Shown in pieces: positions 1-7,026 of a stretch of 14,788 bases of DNA. Every line of letters begins with the position of its first letter. Within the stretch, counting starts at the first letter, position 1. The stretch is from Pseudomonadota bacterium (lineage in GTDB: Bacteria > Pseudomonadota > Gammaproteobacteria > Burkholderiales > Burkholderiaceae): positions 1 to 14,788 of the forward strand of contig JAJYBQ010000027.1 in NCBI GenBank assembly GCA_021778935.1, read 5' to 3'. The notes beneath the pieces were generated by a model that had not been told where the DNA came from, searched no databases, and was given only the letters and a program-made list of their open reading frames with translations. Position numbers and translations under genes: made by a program.

Positions 1-414
1 CTGCGCGAGGATTTGCTCGGCCAGCGCCATGCCCACGGCATTGGCCAGGCCCTGCCCCAGCGGGCCGGTCGTCGTTTCCACCCCCGGAGTCACGCCCACC
101 TCCGGGTGTCCCGGCGCCTTGGAGTGCAGTTGCCGGAAGCGCTTGATCTCTTCCATCGGCAGGTCGTAGCCGCTCAGGTGCAGCAACGCGTACAGCAGCA
201 TCGAGCCGTGGCCGTTGGACAGCACGAAGCGGTCGCGGTTGAACCAGGACGGATTGGCCGGGTTGTGCTGGAGGTGTCGCCCCCACAGCGCGACGGCGAT
301 CTCGGCCATGCCCATGGGCATGCCGGGATGGCCCGAATTGGCCTTCTGGACGGCGTCGACCGCCAGCATCCGCAGTGCATTCGCGGCCAGGACTTCTTGA
401 TTGGTTTGCGTCAT
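1..414 (-). CDS. cbbT: Transketolase, N-terminal 138 codons (3' end outside window)
   Basis: Transketolase is a thiamine-diphosphate enzyme that moves two-carbon units between sugar phosphates in the regenerative phase of the Calvin cycle and in the pentose phosphate pathway. The visible part has the family's N-terminal signatures: [11 protein letters not shown] near residues 28-38, [14 protein letters not shown] near 66-79, and [12 protein letters not shown] near 111-122, the last two contributing to cofactor binding. The ATG at 414 is chosen because GAGGAG lies about nine bases upstream. That ribosome-binding site overlaps the TGA of phosphoribulokinase, only 13 bases away, so translation is probably coupled. 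It is the last visible gene of a cbbY-F-P-T operon, hence the symbol cbbT; tktA would be equally defensible if this is the only transketolase in the genome. The gene is open to the window edge with no sign of damage. Confidence 0.97.
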   Translation of the reverse strand, partial: MTQTNQEVLAANALRMLAVDAVQKANSGHPGMPMGMAEIAVALWGRHLQHNPANPSWFNRDRFVLSNGHGSMLLYALLHLSGYDLPMEEIKRFRQLHSKAPGHPEVGVTPGVETTTGPLGQGLANAVGMALAEQILAQ

Positions 415-427
415 CTTCGTTTGCTCC

Positions 428-1309
428 TCAGCGCCCCAGCGCCTTCTTGCGCCGCTCGACCATGCGCCAGATGAATGGCGTGAAAATCAACTGCATCGCC
501 AGCTCCATCTTGCCGGCGGGCGCCACGATCGTGTTCGGACGCGACATGAAAGAGTCGTGCAGCATGTTCAACAAGTACGGAAAATCGATCCCCTTCGGCT
601 GTGCGAACCGGATCACGACGAGGCTCTCGTCGGGAGTCGGGATCTCACGCGCGATGAAGGGATTGGACGTGTCCACCGTGGGCACACGCTGGAAGTTGAC
701 GTGCGTACGGTTGAACTGCGGGCAGATGTAATGCACATAGTCGTGCATCCGGCGCAGGATGACGTCGGTCACCGCCTCGGTCGAATAGCCGCGCTGCGCC
801 TTGTCGCGATGGATCTTCTGGATCCACTCGAGGTTGATGACCGGCACGACCCCGACCAGCAGGTCGGGATGGCGCGCGACGTTGACTTTTTCGGTGACCG
901 CTCCGCCGTGCAGGCCTTCATAGAACAGCAGGTCGGTGTCCTCCGGGAAACGTTCCCAGGCCGTGAACGTGCCCGGCTCCTGGCCATAGGGTGCCGCCTC
1001 TTCCGCATCATGCAGGTACTTGCGGGTGCGGCCGTTGCCGGTTTCGCCATACTCGCGGAACGTGTTCTCGAGTTCCTCCAGCAGGTTTGCCTCGGCCCCG
1101 AAATGGCTGAAATGGTGATTCCCCGCCTTCTCCGCCTCGGCCATGGCGACGCGCATTCCCTTGCGGTCGTAGCGGTGAAAGCTGTCGCCCTCGATCACGG
1201 CCGCCTTGAGGCTTTCGCGGCGGAAAATCCGTTGGAACGAACGCGTCACCGACGTCGTGCCGGCCCCGGAGGAGCCGGTGATCGCGATGATCGGATGCTT
1301 GGTGGACAT
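428..1309 (-). CDS. cbbP: Phosphoribulokinase, class I (proteobacterial type)
   Basis: The enzyme phosphorylates ribulose 5-phosphate with ATP to give ribulose 1,5-bisphosphate, the CO2 acceptor of RuBisCO; it is diagnostic of the Calvin cycle. The 293-residue length is usual for the bacterial class I enzyme. The P-loop GSSGAGTTS is at residues 12-20. Residues known from the Rhodobacter sphaeroides enzyme fall at the same numbers here: catalytic Asp42, His45, Arg49, Tyr98, His100, Glu131, Lys165, Arg168, Asp169 and Arg173. It should therefore be active. In class I enzymes NADH usually activates and AMP inhibits, which I infer from the family. The ATG at 1309 has GAGGAAG a few bases upstream. 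It sits 63 bases after the bisphosphatase gene and 13 bases before transketolase, in one operon. Confidence 0.98.
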   Translation of the reverse strand: MSTKHPIIAITGSSGAGTTSVTRSFQRIFRRESLKAAVIEGDSFHRYDRKGMRVAMAEAEKAGNHHFSHFGAEANLLEELENTFREYGETGNGRTRKYLHDAEEAAPYGQEPGTFTAWERFPEDTDLLFYEGLHGGAVTEKVNVARHPDLLVGVVPVINLEWIQKIHRDKAQRGYSTEAVTDVILRRMHDYVHYICPQFNRTHVNFQRVPTVDTSNPFIAREIPTPDESLVVIRFAQPKGIDFPYLLNMLHDSFMSRPNTIVAPAGKMELAMQLIFTPFIWRMVERRKKALGR

Positions 1310-1372
1310 AACGCTTCCTCGATTTGAAACTTTTGTCTTGTGAGTTCGAAAATGTCTGTCGCGCCCGCTGCG

Positions 1373-2440
1373 TTACTCGCGGAACAGCCCGCGCGCGTTG
1401 AACAGCGGCGTGTCGCTCCCGCCCGCCGCCGCCGGCGTCTCGGCGTGGTAGTGCTCGATGCGCTCGACCTCTTCGCGCGATCCGAATACGAAACCGATGC
1501 GCTGGTGCGTCGATTCCGGCTGCACCTGCAGCATCGGGCCATACCCCGTGCTCGCGCGGCCGCCCGCCTGCTCGATCAGCATGCCGATCGGGTTGGCCTC
1601 GTACAGCAGACGCAGACGACCGGGTTTCTTCGGATCCTTGGTGTCGCGCGGATACAGGAACACGCCGCCACGGGTCAGGATGCGGTGCGCCTCGGCCACC
1701 AGCGAGGCAACCCAGCGCATGTTGAAGTCCTTGCCGCGCGGGCCGTTGACCCCGGCCAGGCATTCCTCGATGTAGGCGCGGACGGGCGCCTCCCAGAAGC
1801 GGCTGTTGGACGCGTTGATCGCGAATTCCTTGGTCGCCGCGGGAATCGTCATCTGCGGATGGGTGAGCACGAATTCGCCCAGTTCCGGATCGAGCGTGAA
1901 GCCCTGCACACCCCGCCCGACCGTCAGCACGAGCATCGTCGTCGGGCCATAGACGGCGTAGCCGGCGGCGACCTGCTCCGAACCGGGTCGCAGGAAGTCC
2001 TCGATCTTCGCCCGCCGCCCGCCGTCCGGCGCACGCAGGATCGAGAAGATGCTTCCGACCGAAACATTCACGTCGATATTGGAAGAACCGTCGAGCGGAT
2101 CGAAGGCGACGAGATATTCGCCCTCGCCTTCGGTTTCATTGATCCACGGCTCGTCCCGCTCCTCGGAGAGTAGGCCGCGCGCATGGCCGCTCCACTGCAG
2201 GCAGTGCAGGAAGGTGTCGTCGGCGAGGACGTCGAGCTTCTGCTGGGACTCGCCCTGGACATTGGTATTGCCCACCGCGCCATGGATGCCGCTCAACGCG
2301 CCATAGGCAACCTTGCGCGAAATTGCCTTGCATGCCAGCGCAATGTTGAGAAGTATGCTGTTGAACGCACCCGAAGCCTGCGGAAAACGCCGCCGCTCTT
2401 CGATCAGGAACTGCGTCAAGGTGATTTTCTTTTCCAACAT
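1373..2440 (-). CDS. cbbF: Fructose-1,6-bisphosphatase class I
   Basis: This cytosolic Mg-dependent enzyme removes the C1 phosphate of fructose 1,6-bisphosphate in the Calvin cycle and gluconeogenesis. Many bacterial Calvin-cycle versions also act on sedoheptulose 1,7-bisphosphate, which cannot be judged here. The predicted protein has 355 residues. The metal and phosphate site DPLDGSSN is at residues 114-121, preceded by the acidic SEE near 92-94; the C-terminal substrate region YEANPIGMLIEQAGG is intact. The frame stays open upstream to 2623, but that would overlap cbbY and adds unrelated residues. The ATG at 2440 has GGAGA about ten bases upstream and begins MLEKKITLTQFL, typical of the family. 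It lies 52 bases after cbbY, in the same operon. The symbol fbp is equally valid if this is the sole copy. Confidence 0.97.
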   Translation of the reverse strand: MLEKKITLTQFLIEERRRFPQASGAFNSILLNIALACKAISRKVAYGALSGIHGAVGNTNVQGESQQKLDVLADDTFLHCLQWSGHARGLLSEERDEPWINETEGEGEYLVAFDPLDGSSNIDVNVSVGSIFSILRAPDGGRRAKIEDFLRPGSEQVAAGYAVYGPTTMLVLTVGRGVQGFTLDPELGEFVLTHPQMTIPAATKEFAINASNSRFWEAPVRAYIEECLAGVNGPRGKDFNMRWVASLVAEAHRILTRGGVFLYPRDTKDPKKPGRLRLLYEANPIGMLIEQAGGRASTGYGPMLQVQPESTHQRIGFVFGSREEVERIEHYHAETPAAAGGSDTPLFNARGLFRE

Positions 2441-2492
2441 CGCTCTTGTCTCCAGATAACCAGAAATCGTCCCGGGAATCGCCAGTCCCGGC

Positions 2493-3254
2493 CTAGCCTT
2501 GCCCGGCCTGCGCCACGATGCGCCGCAGGTCTTCCAGATCGACCCAGCGCCGCGGGAAGCCCGGTTGCGCCGCATCCCACGGCTGCTCCGGATCTCCCAG
2601 GCTCGGCAATACGCAGTCGGCACAGGAAAAATCGTCTTGATCGGTATACGAACTGGGGGTCACCACGACCGGAATGCCGGCCGCCCGCGCCGCCCCGATC
2701 CCGCCCTGGGAATCCTCGATGGCCACCGCCTCGGATGCGGCGATGCCGAGCCGATCCAGGCAGGCAAGATAGACATCGGGAGCGGGCTTCTTCTTCGGAA
2801 CCTGATCCCCCGCAACGATACAGGCAAAATGGCCGCGCCACTGCGGCCCGAGCACGGGCGCCAGCAGGGAATCGACGTTGGCCTCGGTGGTCGTCGTGGC
2901 GATGCCCATCGGCACCCCTTCCTCGCGCAGCTGCGTCCAGAGCCGCAGCACACCCGGCCGCAGCGTGATCCGCCCGGCGGTGAGATCGTCGACGTAGATC
3001 TCGGTCTTGCGGCCATGGATCCCCGCCACTTCTTCGGCAGGCATTTCCACGCCCCTGGCGCGAAAATACGCCGTGATGCGCTCTTTGCCCCCGGTCACCC
3101 GCAGGAGGCCGCGATATTCGTCCTGCGACCAGGACAGATCGAGGCCAAGCTCCGCAAATGCCGCGTTGAATGCCCGACGATGCAGTTCCTCCGTCTCGGC
3201 AATCGTTCCATCCACGTCGAACAAGACCGCTTTCAGCATCCGAACAAAACTCAT
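2493..3254 (-). CDS. cbbY: CbbY, xylulose-1,5-bisphosphate phosphatase (HAD family)
   Basis: CbbY proteins are HAD phosphatases that remove xylulose 1,5-bisphosphate, an inhibitory by-product made by RuBisCO; this is known for the Rhodobacter and plant proteins and inferred here. All HAD motifs are visible in the 253 residues: the nucleophile loop DVDGT (Asp13, Asp15), Thr120-Thr122 in ATTTTEAN, Lys in KKKPAPD near 154-160, and IEDSQGGI (Glu180, Asp181). The cap carries TEELHRRAFN and YRGLLRVTGGKERI, close to known CbbY proteins and unlike phosphoglycolate phosphatase Gph. It is the first gene of the operon, divergent from cbbR. The start is uncertain: neither the ATG at 3254 nor the one at 3239 (MLKAVLFDVDGT, nearer the usual CbbY N-terminus) has a strong ribosome-binding site. 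Confidence 0.93.
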   Translation of the reverse strand: MSFVRMLKAVLFDVDGTIAETEELHRRAFNAAFAELGLDLSWSQDEYRGLLRVTGGKERITAYFRARGVEMPAEEVAGIHGRKTEIYVDDLTAGRITLRPGVLRLWTQLREEGVPMGIATTTTEANVDSLLAPVLGPQWRGHFACIVAGDQVPKKKPAPDVYLACLDRLGIAASEAVAIEDSQGGIGAARAAGIPVVVTPSSYTDQDDFSCADCVLPSLGDPEQPWDAAQPGFPRRWVDLEDLRRIVAQAGQG

Positions 3255-3341
3255 GGGCAGAGTACGGGAACCGGCGATTCTACGATTCCCGTTTCAATAA
3301 AATCCATTAAATATTTTTGGGATAGCGCATAATTATAAATT
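3255..3341. promoter_or_regulatory. Divergent cbbY/cbbR promoter region with two possible CbbR half-site pairs
   Basis: This 87-base gap between divergent genes is strikingly AT-rich on its cbbR side, against GC-rich flanks. Two copies of the TNA-N7-TNA pattern associated with CbbR occur at 3298-3310 (TAA-N7-TAA) and 3330-3342 (TAA-N7-TTA, running one base into the cbbR start codon). They are 32 bases apart, about three helical turns. A TAGAAT-like -10 for the cbbY operon can be read on the minus strand near 3277-3282, with a poor -35, as expected for an activator-dependent promoter. No clear ribosome-binding site precedes cbbR. The pattern is short and could arise by chance in AT-rich DNA. 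Confidence 0.5.
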
Positions 3342-4259
3342 ATGACACGGCGAGCGATCACCGTACGGCAATTGGAAATCCTCGACGCGGTGGCGCGAGA
3401 AGGCAGCGTCACCGCAGCCGCCAACACGCTGCACCTGACGCAGCCCGCGGTGTCGATGCAGTTGCGCCAACTCGAGGAGCAGCTCGAAATCGCCCTGTTC
3501 GAGCCGGTGGGCCGCGGCCTGCAGATCACCGAACCGGGCCGGGAACTGGCGGCCCTCGGCGGCGACCTCCTGCGGCGCGTGGACGAGTTCGCCAATGCCG
3601 CGCGCGATCTGCGCGGCGTCCGGCGTGGCCGGGTCCGCCTCGGCGTGGTCGGCACCGCGATCTATTTCGCCCCCCGGCTACTTGCGCAATTCATCCGATC
3701 GCACCCCGGCCTCGACCTCAAGCTCAACATCTACAACCGGGAGAACATGCTCGAGCAGTTGCAGTCCTACAACATCGACCTCGGCATCATGGGACGCCCC
3801 CCGGAGGGGACGAATCTGGTCGGGACGCCGTTTGCCCCCAATCCCCTGGCAATCGTGGTCTCGCCGTCCCACCCGCTGTCGCTGCGACGCGAACTCACCC
3901 CCGAAGACCTCGAGCACGAACCGTTCATCGTGCGCGAACCGGGATCGGGAACGCGCATCGCCATGGATCGGTACTTCGCCGAAGCCGGCGTCCAGGTGAA
4001 CGCGATCATGGAGACCGACAGCAACGAAACGATCAAGCAGGCCGTCATGGCAGGCATCGGCATCGGCTTTCTGTCGCTGCACACGGTACGGCTGGAACAG
4101 GCCGCCGGCCGCATCGTTCCTCTGAACGTCGCCGGTCTGCCGTTGCGGCGCCAATGGTTCGTCGTCCATTCACGGCAGCGCAACCTGACCCCGGCTGCGG
4201 CGGAGTTCCGCGAATACCTGCTGCGCGAAGCCGACGATCTGATGCGGGCCGCACTGTAA
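3342..4259 (+). CDS. cbbR: LysR-type Calvin-cycle regulator CbbR
   Basis: CbbR is a LysR-family activator of Calvin-cycle operons that senses metabolites such as phosphoenolpyruvate, NADPH or RuBP depending on species. The 305 residues have an N-terminal winged helix-turn-helix at about 7-66 (TAAANTLHLTQPAVSMQLRQ) and an effector domain from about 95. Segments that distinguish CbbR from other LysR proteins are present: GRPPEGT near 151-157, REPGSGTR at 198-205 and SNETIKQAVMAG at 227-238. Its divergent position next to cbbY-F-P-T supports the assignment; in many autotrophs it instead faces cbbL. The ATG at 3342 lacks a ribosome-binding site and the transcript may have a very short leader. LysR regulators commonly repress their own gene from the shared promoter region. 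Confidence 0.93.
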   Translation: MTRRAITVRQLEILDAVAREGSVTAAANTLHLTQPAVSMQLRQLEEQLEIALFEPVGRGLQITEPGRELAALGGDLLRRVDEFANAARDLRGVRRGRVRLGVVGTAIYFAPRLLAQFIRSHPGLDLKLNIYNRENMLEQLQSYNIDLGIMGRPPEGTNLVGTPFAPNPLAIVVSPSHPLSLRRELTPEDLEHEPFIVREPGSGTRIAMDRYFAEAGVQVNAIMETDSNETIKQAVMAGIGIGFLSLHTVRLEQAAGRIVPLNVAGLPLRRQWFVVHSRQRNLTPAAAEFREYLLREADDLMRAAL

Positions 4260-4280
4260 AAGCCCGCGTTCCCGCAATCG

Positions 4281-4293
4281 GCAGGCTGCCTGC
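4281..4293. terminator. Weak hairpin between convergent cbbR and the Nramp-like gene
   Basis: GCAGG-CTG-CCTGC forms a 5-bp stem with a 3-base loop in the 48-base gap between the two converging stop codons. There is no T-run after it on either strand, so if it ends transcription it is a weak or Rho-assisted site. Confidence 0.25.
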
Positions 4294-4307
4294 ACCCCCG
4301 GAGGGCG

Positions 4308-5618
4308 TCAGAACATGCCGGCGATCGCCGAGTACACCCCCAGCCCCGTCGTCAGGACGATGATCAGCAGCACCGCCTTCTCGTACGCCCCCCGCAAGCG
4401 CACCGCGGGCGGAAGGCGCCGCGCCAGGAGATACAGAAACCCGAGCACCACCGGCAGGAGCAGTGCGTTCATGACCTGCACCCCGACGCTCACGCGCACG
4501 AGGTCGACGCCGGATGCGACGACGATCGCCGCCGCCCCCAGCGCCAGCATGTAGACCCCATAAAACCACGGCGCCTGGCGAAGCGTCTGATCGAGCCGGT
4601 GGTCCGCGCCCAGCGCCTCGGCCAGGGCGCGGGCCGCCGTCAGGGTGACGACGATCGTCGCAACCAGCGCGGAACCGGTCAGCCCCAGGCCGAACAGCAC
4701 CCGGCCCACCATCGGCCCCAAGGCACGCGTGAACGCCTGCGCGATCTGCGGTACGTTGTCGAGCGCCGCCCCCTTGGCCGCGGTGCCCAGGCCCGCCGCG
4801 GTCGCCACCAGGACCGCCGCCATGATCACCTGGGTTGCCACCGCGCCCAAGGCGGTATCCCAGCGGGCCGCGCGCAGATCCTCGGCCCGCAGCCCTTTCT
4901 CGACCACGGAAGACTGCTGGAAGAACACCATCCACGGCATGAGCACCGCGCCGATGTTGGCCGCCACCAGGTACTGATAATCCGGGCTATGCCAGGGAAT
5001 CGACATCGATCCGCGAACCATGTCCGGCAGTCCGGGATGGGCCATCCATGCCACCACCAGAAAGACGACCTCAAATGAGCCGATCGCCATGGCGATGCGC
5101 TCGACCGTCAGATAGGAGCCCCGAACCACCATGAGGCTCAGCCCGACGAAGACGATCCCCATCGTCCAGGAAACCGGAACCCCGAACAACTGCCCGACGC
5201 CAGCCAGTCCGCTCAGTTCGCTCAGCAGCGCGCCGATGCAGGCGACGATGAGCGTACCGACCGAAACCCAGGCCCAACCGCGGCCATAGTGTTCCTGGAT
5301 GAGCGCGCCGTGCCCCTTGCCGGTCAGCACCCCCAGGCGCACCGTCAACTCCTGCACCACGTAGAGAATGGGGATCAAGAGAAACTGCAGGGCGAGCAAC
5401 CGGTATCCCCAGGATGCCCCGCTCTGCGCGGCCGTGATGACGCTGCCCGCATCGGTGTCGGCCAGCATCACCACCACACCGGGTCCGGCAACCAGCAGGA
5501 AACGGCGCCATCCCGGGAACCGGAACCGCGCAGCAGGCTGTCGAGATCCATCGGCACCGGATGGCTCCGGCGCGGGAACGTGGGGGACGGGGGTAGGGTC
5601 GCTCTGGATCGGTTTCAA
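4308..5618 (-). CDS. Nramp-family metal ion transporter, divergent subgroup
   Basis: An integral membrane protein of 436 residues with about eleven hydrophobic segments starting near residue 38. It resembles Nramp (SLC11) proton-coupled divalent metal transporters across the first segments (GPGVVVMLADTDAGS, then SGASWGYRLL and RLGVLTGKGHG). The canonical DPGN metal motif of helix 1 aligns with DAGS at 56-59, keeping the Asp but replacing Asn with Ser. The helix 6 motif MPH reads MPW at 227-229, keeping the Met and losing the His. The substrate is therefore uncertain: Mn, Fe or Mg are possible. The best start is a TTG at 5618 with a weak ribosome-binding site; it gives a Pro-rich, probably cytoplasmic N-terminus of about 37 residues. 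It follows yceI by 30 bases on the same strand and is likely co-transcribed. No metal-responsive riboswitch was recognised upstream. Confidence 0.8.
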   Translation of the reverse strand: MKPIQSDPTPVPHVPAPEPSGADGSRQPAARFRFPGWRRFLLVAGPGVVVMLADTDAGSVITAAQSGASWGYRLLALQFLLIPILYVVQELTVRLGVLTGKGHGALIQEHYGRGWAWVSVGTLIVACIGALLSELSGLAGVGQLFGVPVSWTMGIVFVGLSLMVVRGSYLTVERIAMAIGSFEVVFLVVAWMAHPGLPDMVRGSMSIPWHSPDYQYLVAANIGAVLMPWMVFFQQSSVVEKGLRAEDLRAARWDTALGAVATQVIMAAVLVATAAGLGTAAKGAALDNVPQIAQAFTRALGPMVGRVLFGLGLTGSALVATIVVTLTAARALAEALGADHRLDQTLRQAPWFYGVYMLALGAAAIVVASGVDLVRVSVGVQVMNALLLPVVLGFLYLLARRLPPAVRLRGAYEKAVLLIIVLTTGLGVYSAIAGMF

Positions 5619-5648
5619 CAGCCGGCTACATCGGACAAGGTTAAGTGC

Positions 5649-6230
5649 CTACTGACGGATCGCCTCCGCCTCGATCTGCATCGTCACTTCGTCGCCCACG
5701 AACGGGACGTAGGCATTGAGTCCCCAGTCCGAACGCTTGATCGACCCCGTAATGATAGCCCCACACACGTAATGCTTGTCCATCCGCATTCCACAACGCG
5801 TCGGCTGCACGTGCAGGGTCACCGGCTTGGTCACCCCCAGCATGGTCAACTTGCCCTGGACCGGCACCGACTTGCCCGGCACGAGATGGAAGGTTCCGGA
5901 CTGGAACCGCAACGCCGGAAACCTGGCGACGTTGAAAAACGTCTTGCTGCGCAGGTGCTCGTCGCGCTTGGCGAAGCCGGTGAAGATGGACTCGGCGTCG
6001 ATCCGGGCCGACACCGACCCGGTGTGGGTCTGCTCGTCGTAGACCAGGGTTCCGCTCGTTGCCGTGAACTCGCCCCGCATCACGGAAAACCCGAGGTGGG
6101 TGATCGAAAAGCTCGGGTAGGTGTGGGCCGGATCCAGCGCGAAGTGTTCCGGTGCGGCGAAAGCGGGAACGGAACCCGCGGCGCCGATTGCGGCGGCAAG
6201 GGCGATGGCGAAACGCGCGCTGCGAAGCAT
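5649..6230 (-). CDS. YceI-family periplasmic lipid-binding protein
   Basis: YceI proteins are secreted lipocalin-like beta barrels that bind long isoprenoid or amide lipids; a role in isoprenoid-quinone handling or stress is suggested for the family but seldom proven. The 193-residue precursor has a signal peptide with a likely cut after VPAFA, so it should be periplasmic. Family signatures follow: FALDPAHTYPSFSITHLGFS, the FTGFAKRDEHLRSKTFFNVARFP region, and the terminal TGSIKRSDWGLNAYVPFVGDEV. Two cysteines (RCGMRMDKHYVCG) could form a disulfide. The ATG at 6230 is preferred over the one at 6266 because GGAAGG lies about nine bases upstream and the signal peptide then starts properly (MLRSARF). 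It precedes the Nramp-like gene by 30 bases, which suggests one transcript, and diverges from pseudoazurin. Confidence 0.93.
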   Translation of the reverse strand: MLRSARFAIALAAAIGAAGSVPAFAAPEHFALDPAHTYPSFSITHLGFSVMRGEFTATSGTLVYDEQTHTGSVSARIDAESIFTGFAKRDEHLRSKTFFNVARFPALRFQSGTFHLVPGKSVPVQGKLTMLGVTKPVTLHVQPTRCGMRMDKHYVCGAIITGSIKRSDWGLNAYVPFVGDEVTMQIEAEAIRQ

Positions 6231-6488
6231 GGTCGATTTCCTTCCGAAAATTGGGATGGAAAGCATAGCGCCGCCCCTCCCCCAAGAATTCGAATTTCAT
6301 GAAGACAGAATTCAGCAAATTCCCGCCCGGGCACCCACCGACCATGGCGGCCGACCCTCCCGCTGGGGCGCGATGGTTCCCATTTATGCGCGTCCCTCGA
6401 CGGCGGGACGATTCCACCACGGCCAGCGTACGTATTACCCGATTCGCCGGAACTAGGATGGGCCTCTAACAACAACGGGAGATTCGCC
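6231..6488. promoter_or_regulatory. Divergent intergenic region between yceI and pseudoazurin
   Basis: This 258-base stretch has no gene I can support. Near the yceI side is a cluster of overlapping palindromes: GAATTC at 6286-6291, AATTCGAATT at 6287-6296, TTCATGAA at 6296-6303, and a second GAATTC at 6308-6313. Near the middle, CGTCCC (6391-6396) and GGGACG (6405-6410) form a perfect 6-bp inverted repeat with an 8-base spacer. On the pseudoazurin side, TAGGAT at 6454-6459 is a possible -10 without a good -35, and GGGAGA just before the start codon is a good ribosome-binding site. Promoters for both genes should lie here, but which regulator binds is unknown. Confidence 0.4.
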
Positions 6489-6953
6489 ATGAAACCGCGC
6501 AAGATCGTGCTGTTTGCTGCGGCGATGCTCGCGTGCGGCCTGTTCGTCCAGCCCGCCACGGCCGACGCCAAGGAAATCACCGTCAAGATGGTGACGCGCG
6601 CACCCGATGGAAAAATGCTCGTGTTCGACCCGATGTTCGTCAAGGCCGATGTCGGCGACACGGTGGTCTTCGAACCGATGGACAAGGCGGGACACACGAG
6701 CGTGTCGGTGCTCGTCCCCAACGGCGTCGCATCGTGGACCGGTCAGCCCAACCAGAAGGTTACCGTGAAGCTGACCCAGGAAGGGATCTACCTCGTGAAG
6801 TGCAAGTTGCACGAGAACGTCGGCATGGTCGGCGTCGTACAAGCCGGCAAGCCCGTGAACCTCGCCGCGGCAAAGGCGGCCGCCAAGAAGGAGGAGGCCA
6901 CGATGCTCATGCACAAGGACCGGTTCGACAAACTGCTGGCGATGGTCAAATAG
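6489..6953 (+). CDS. Pseudoazurin (periplasmic type 1 copper electron carrier)
   Basis: Pseudoazurin is a small blue-copper protein that shuttles single electrons in the periplasm, classically to copper or cd1 nitrite reductase and to some cytochrome oxidases or peroxidases. The 154-residue precursor has a signal peptide ending near ATADA (residues 23-27), followed by KEITVKMV. The copper ligands are visible: His69 in AGHTSV, then Cys105, His108 and Met113 in CKLHENVGM. The Cys-x2-His-x4-Met spacing is that of known pseudoazurins (CTPHYGMGM). The C-terminal Ala/Lys-rich helix and LMHKDRFDKLLAMVK match the helical tail of the family. The ATG has GGGAGA six bases upstream. No nitrite reductase or other partner is in the window, so the acceptor is unknown. 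The gene stands alone, divergent from yceI. Confidence 0.93.
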   Translation: MKPRKIVLFAAAMLACGLFVQPATADAKEITVKMVTRAPDGKMLVFDPMFVKADVGDTVVFEPMDKAGHTSVSVLVPNGVASWTGQPNQKVTVKLTQEGIYLVKCKLHENVGMVGVVQAGKPVNLAAAKAAAKKEEATMLMHKDRFDKLLAMVK

Positions 6954-6966
6954 ACCGCCATTTTCG

Positions 6967-7003
6967 CTTTTCCTCGCCTCGGGGGCGCCAAGGCGGGGAA
7001 AAG
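6967..7003. terminator. Long stem-loop between convergent pseudoazurin and lipoprotein genes
   Basis: CTTTTCCTCGCCT (6967-6979) pairs with AGGCGGGGAAAAG (6991-7003): 13 base pairs including one G-T wobble, with an 11-base loop. It sits 13 bases after the pseudoazurin stop and 23 bases beyond the lipoprotein stop. No T-run follows on either strand, but position and strength suit a bidirectional terminator or mRNA 3'-end protector. A second GGCGAGG at 7003-7009 could compete for the left arm. Confidence 0.6.
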
Positions 7004-7026
7004 GCGAGGCGCGTACCTTTTGGTAC

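Noticed and set aside
401..1327. A 308-residue plus-strand open frame opposite phosphoribulokinase
   Set aside because: It is a high-GC shadow of cbbP, with no motif or ribosome-binding site.
4045..4935. A 296-residue minus-strand open frame opposite the cbbR end and the Nramp-like gene
   Set aside because: Gly/Arg-rich out-of-frame reading of the transporter gene that also runs antisense into cbbR; no recognisable motif.
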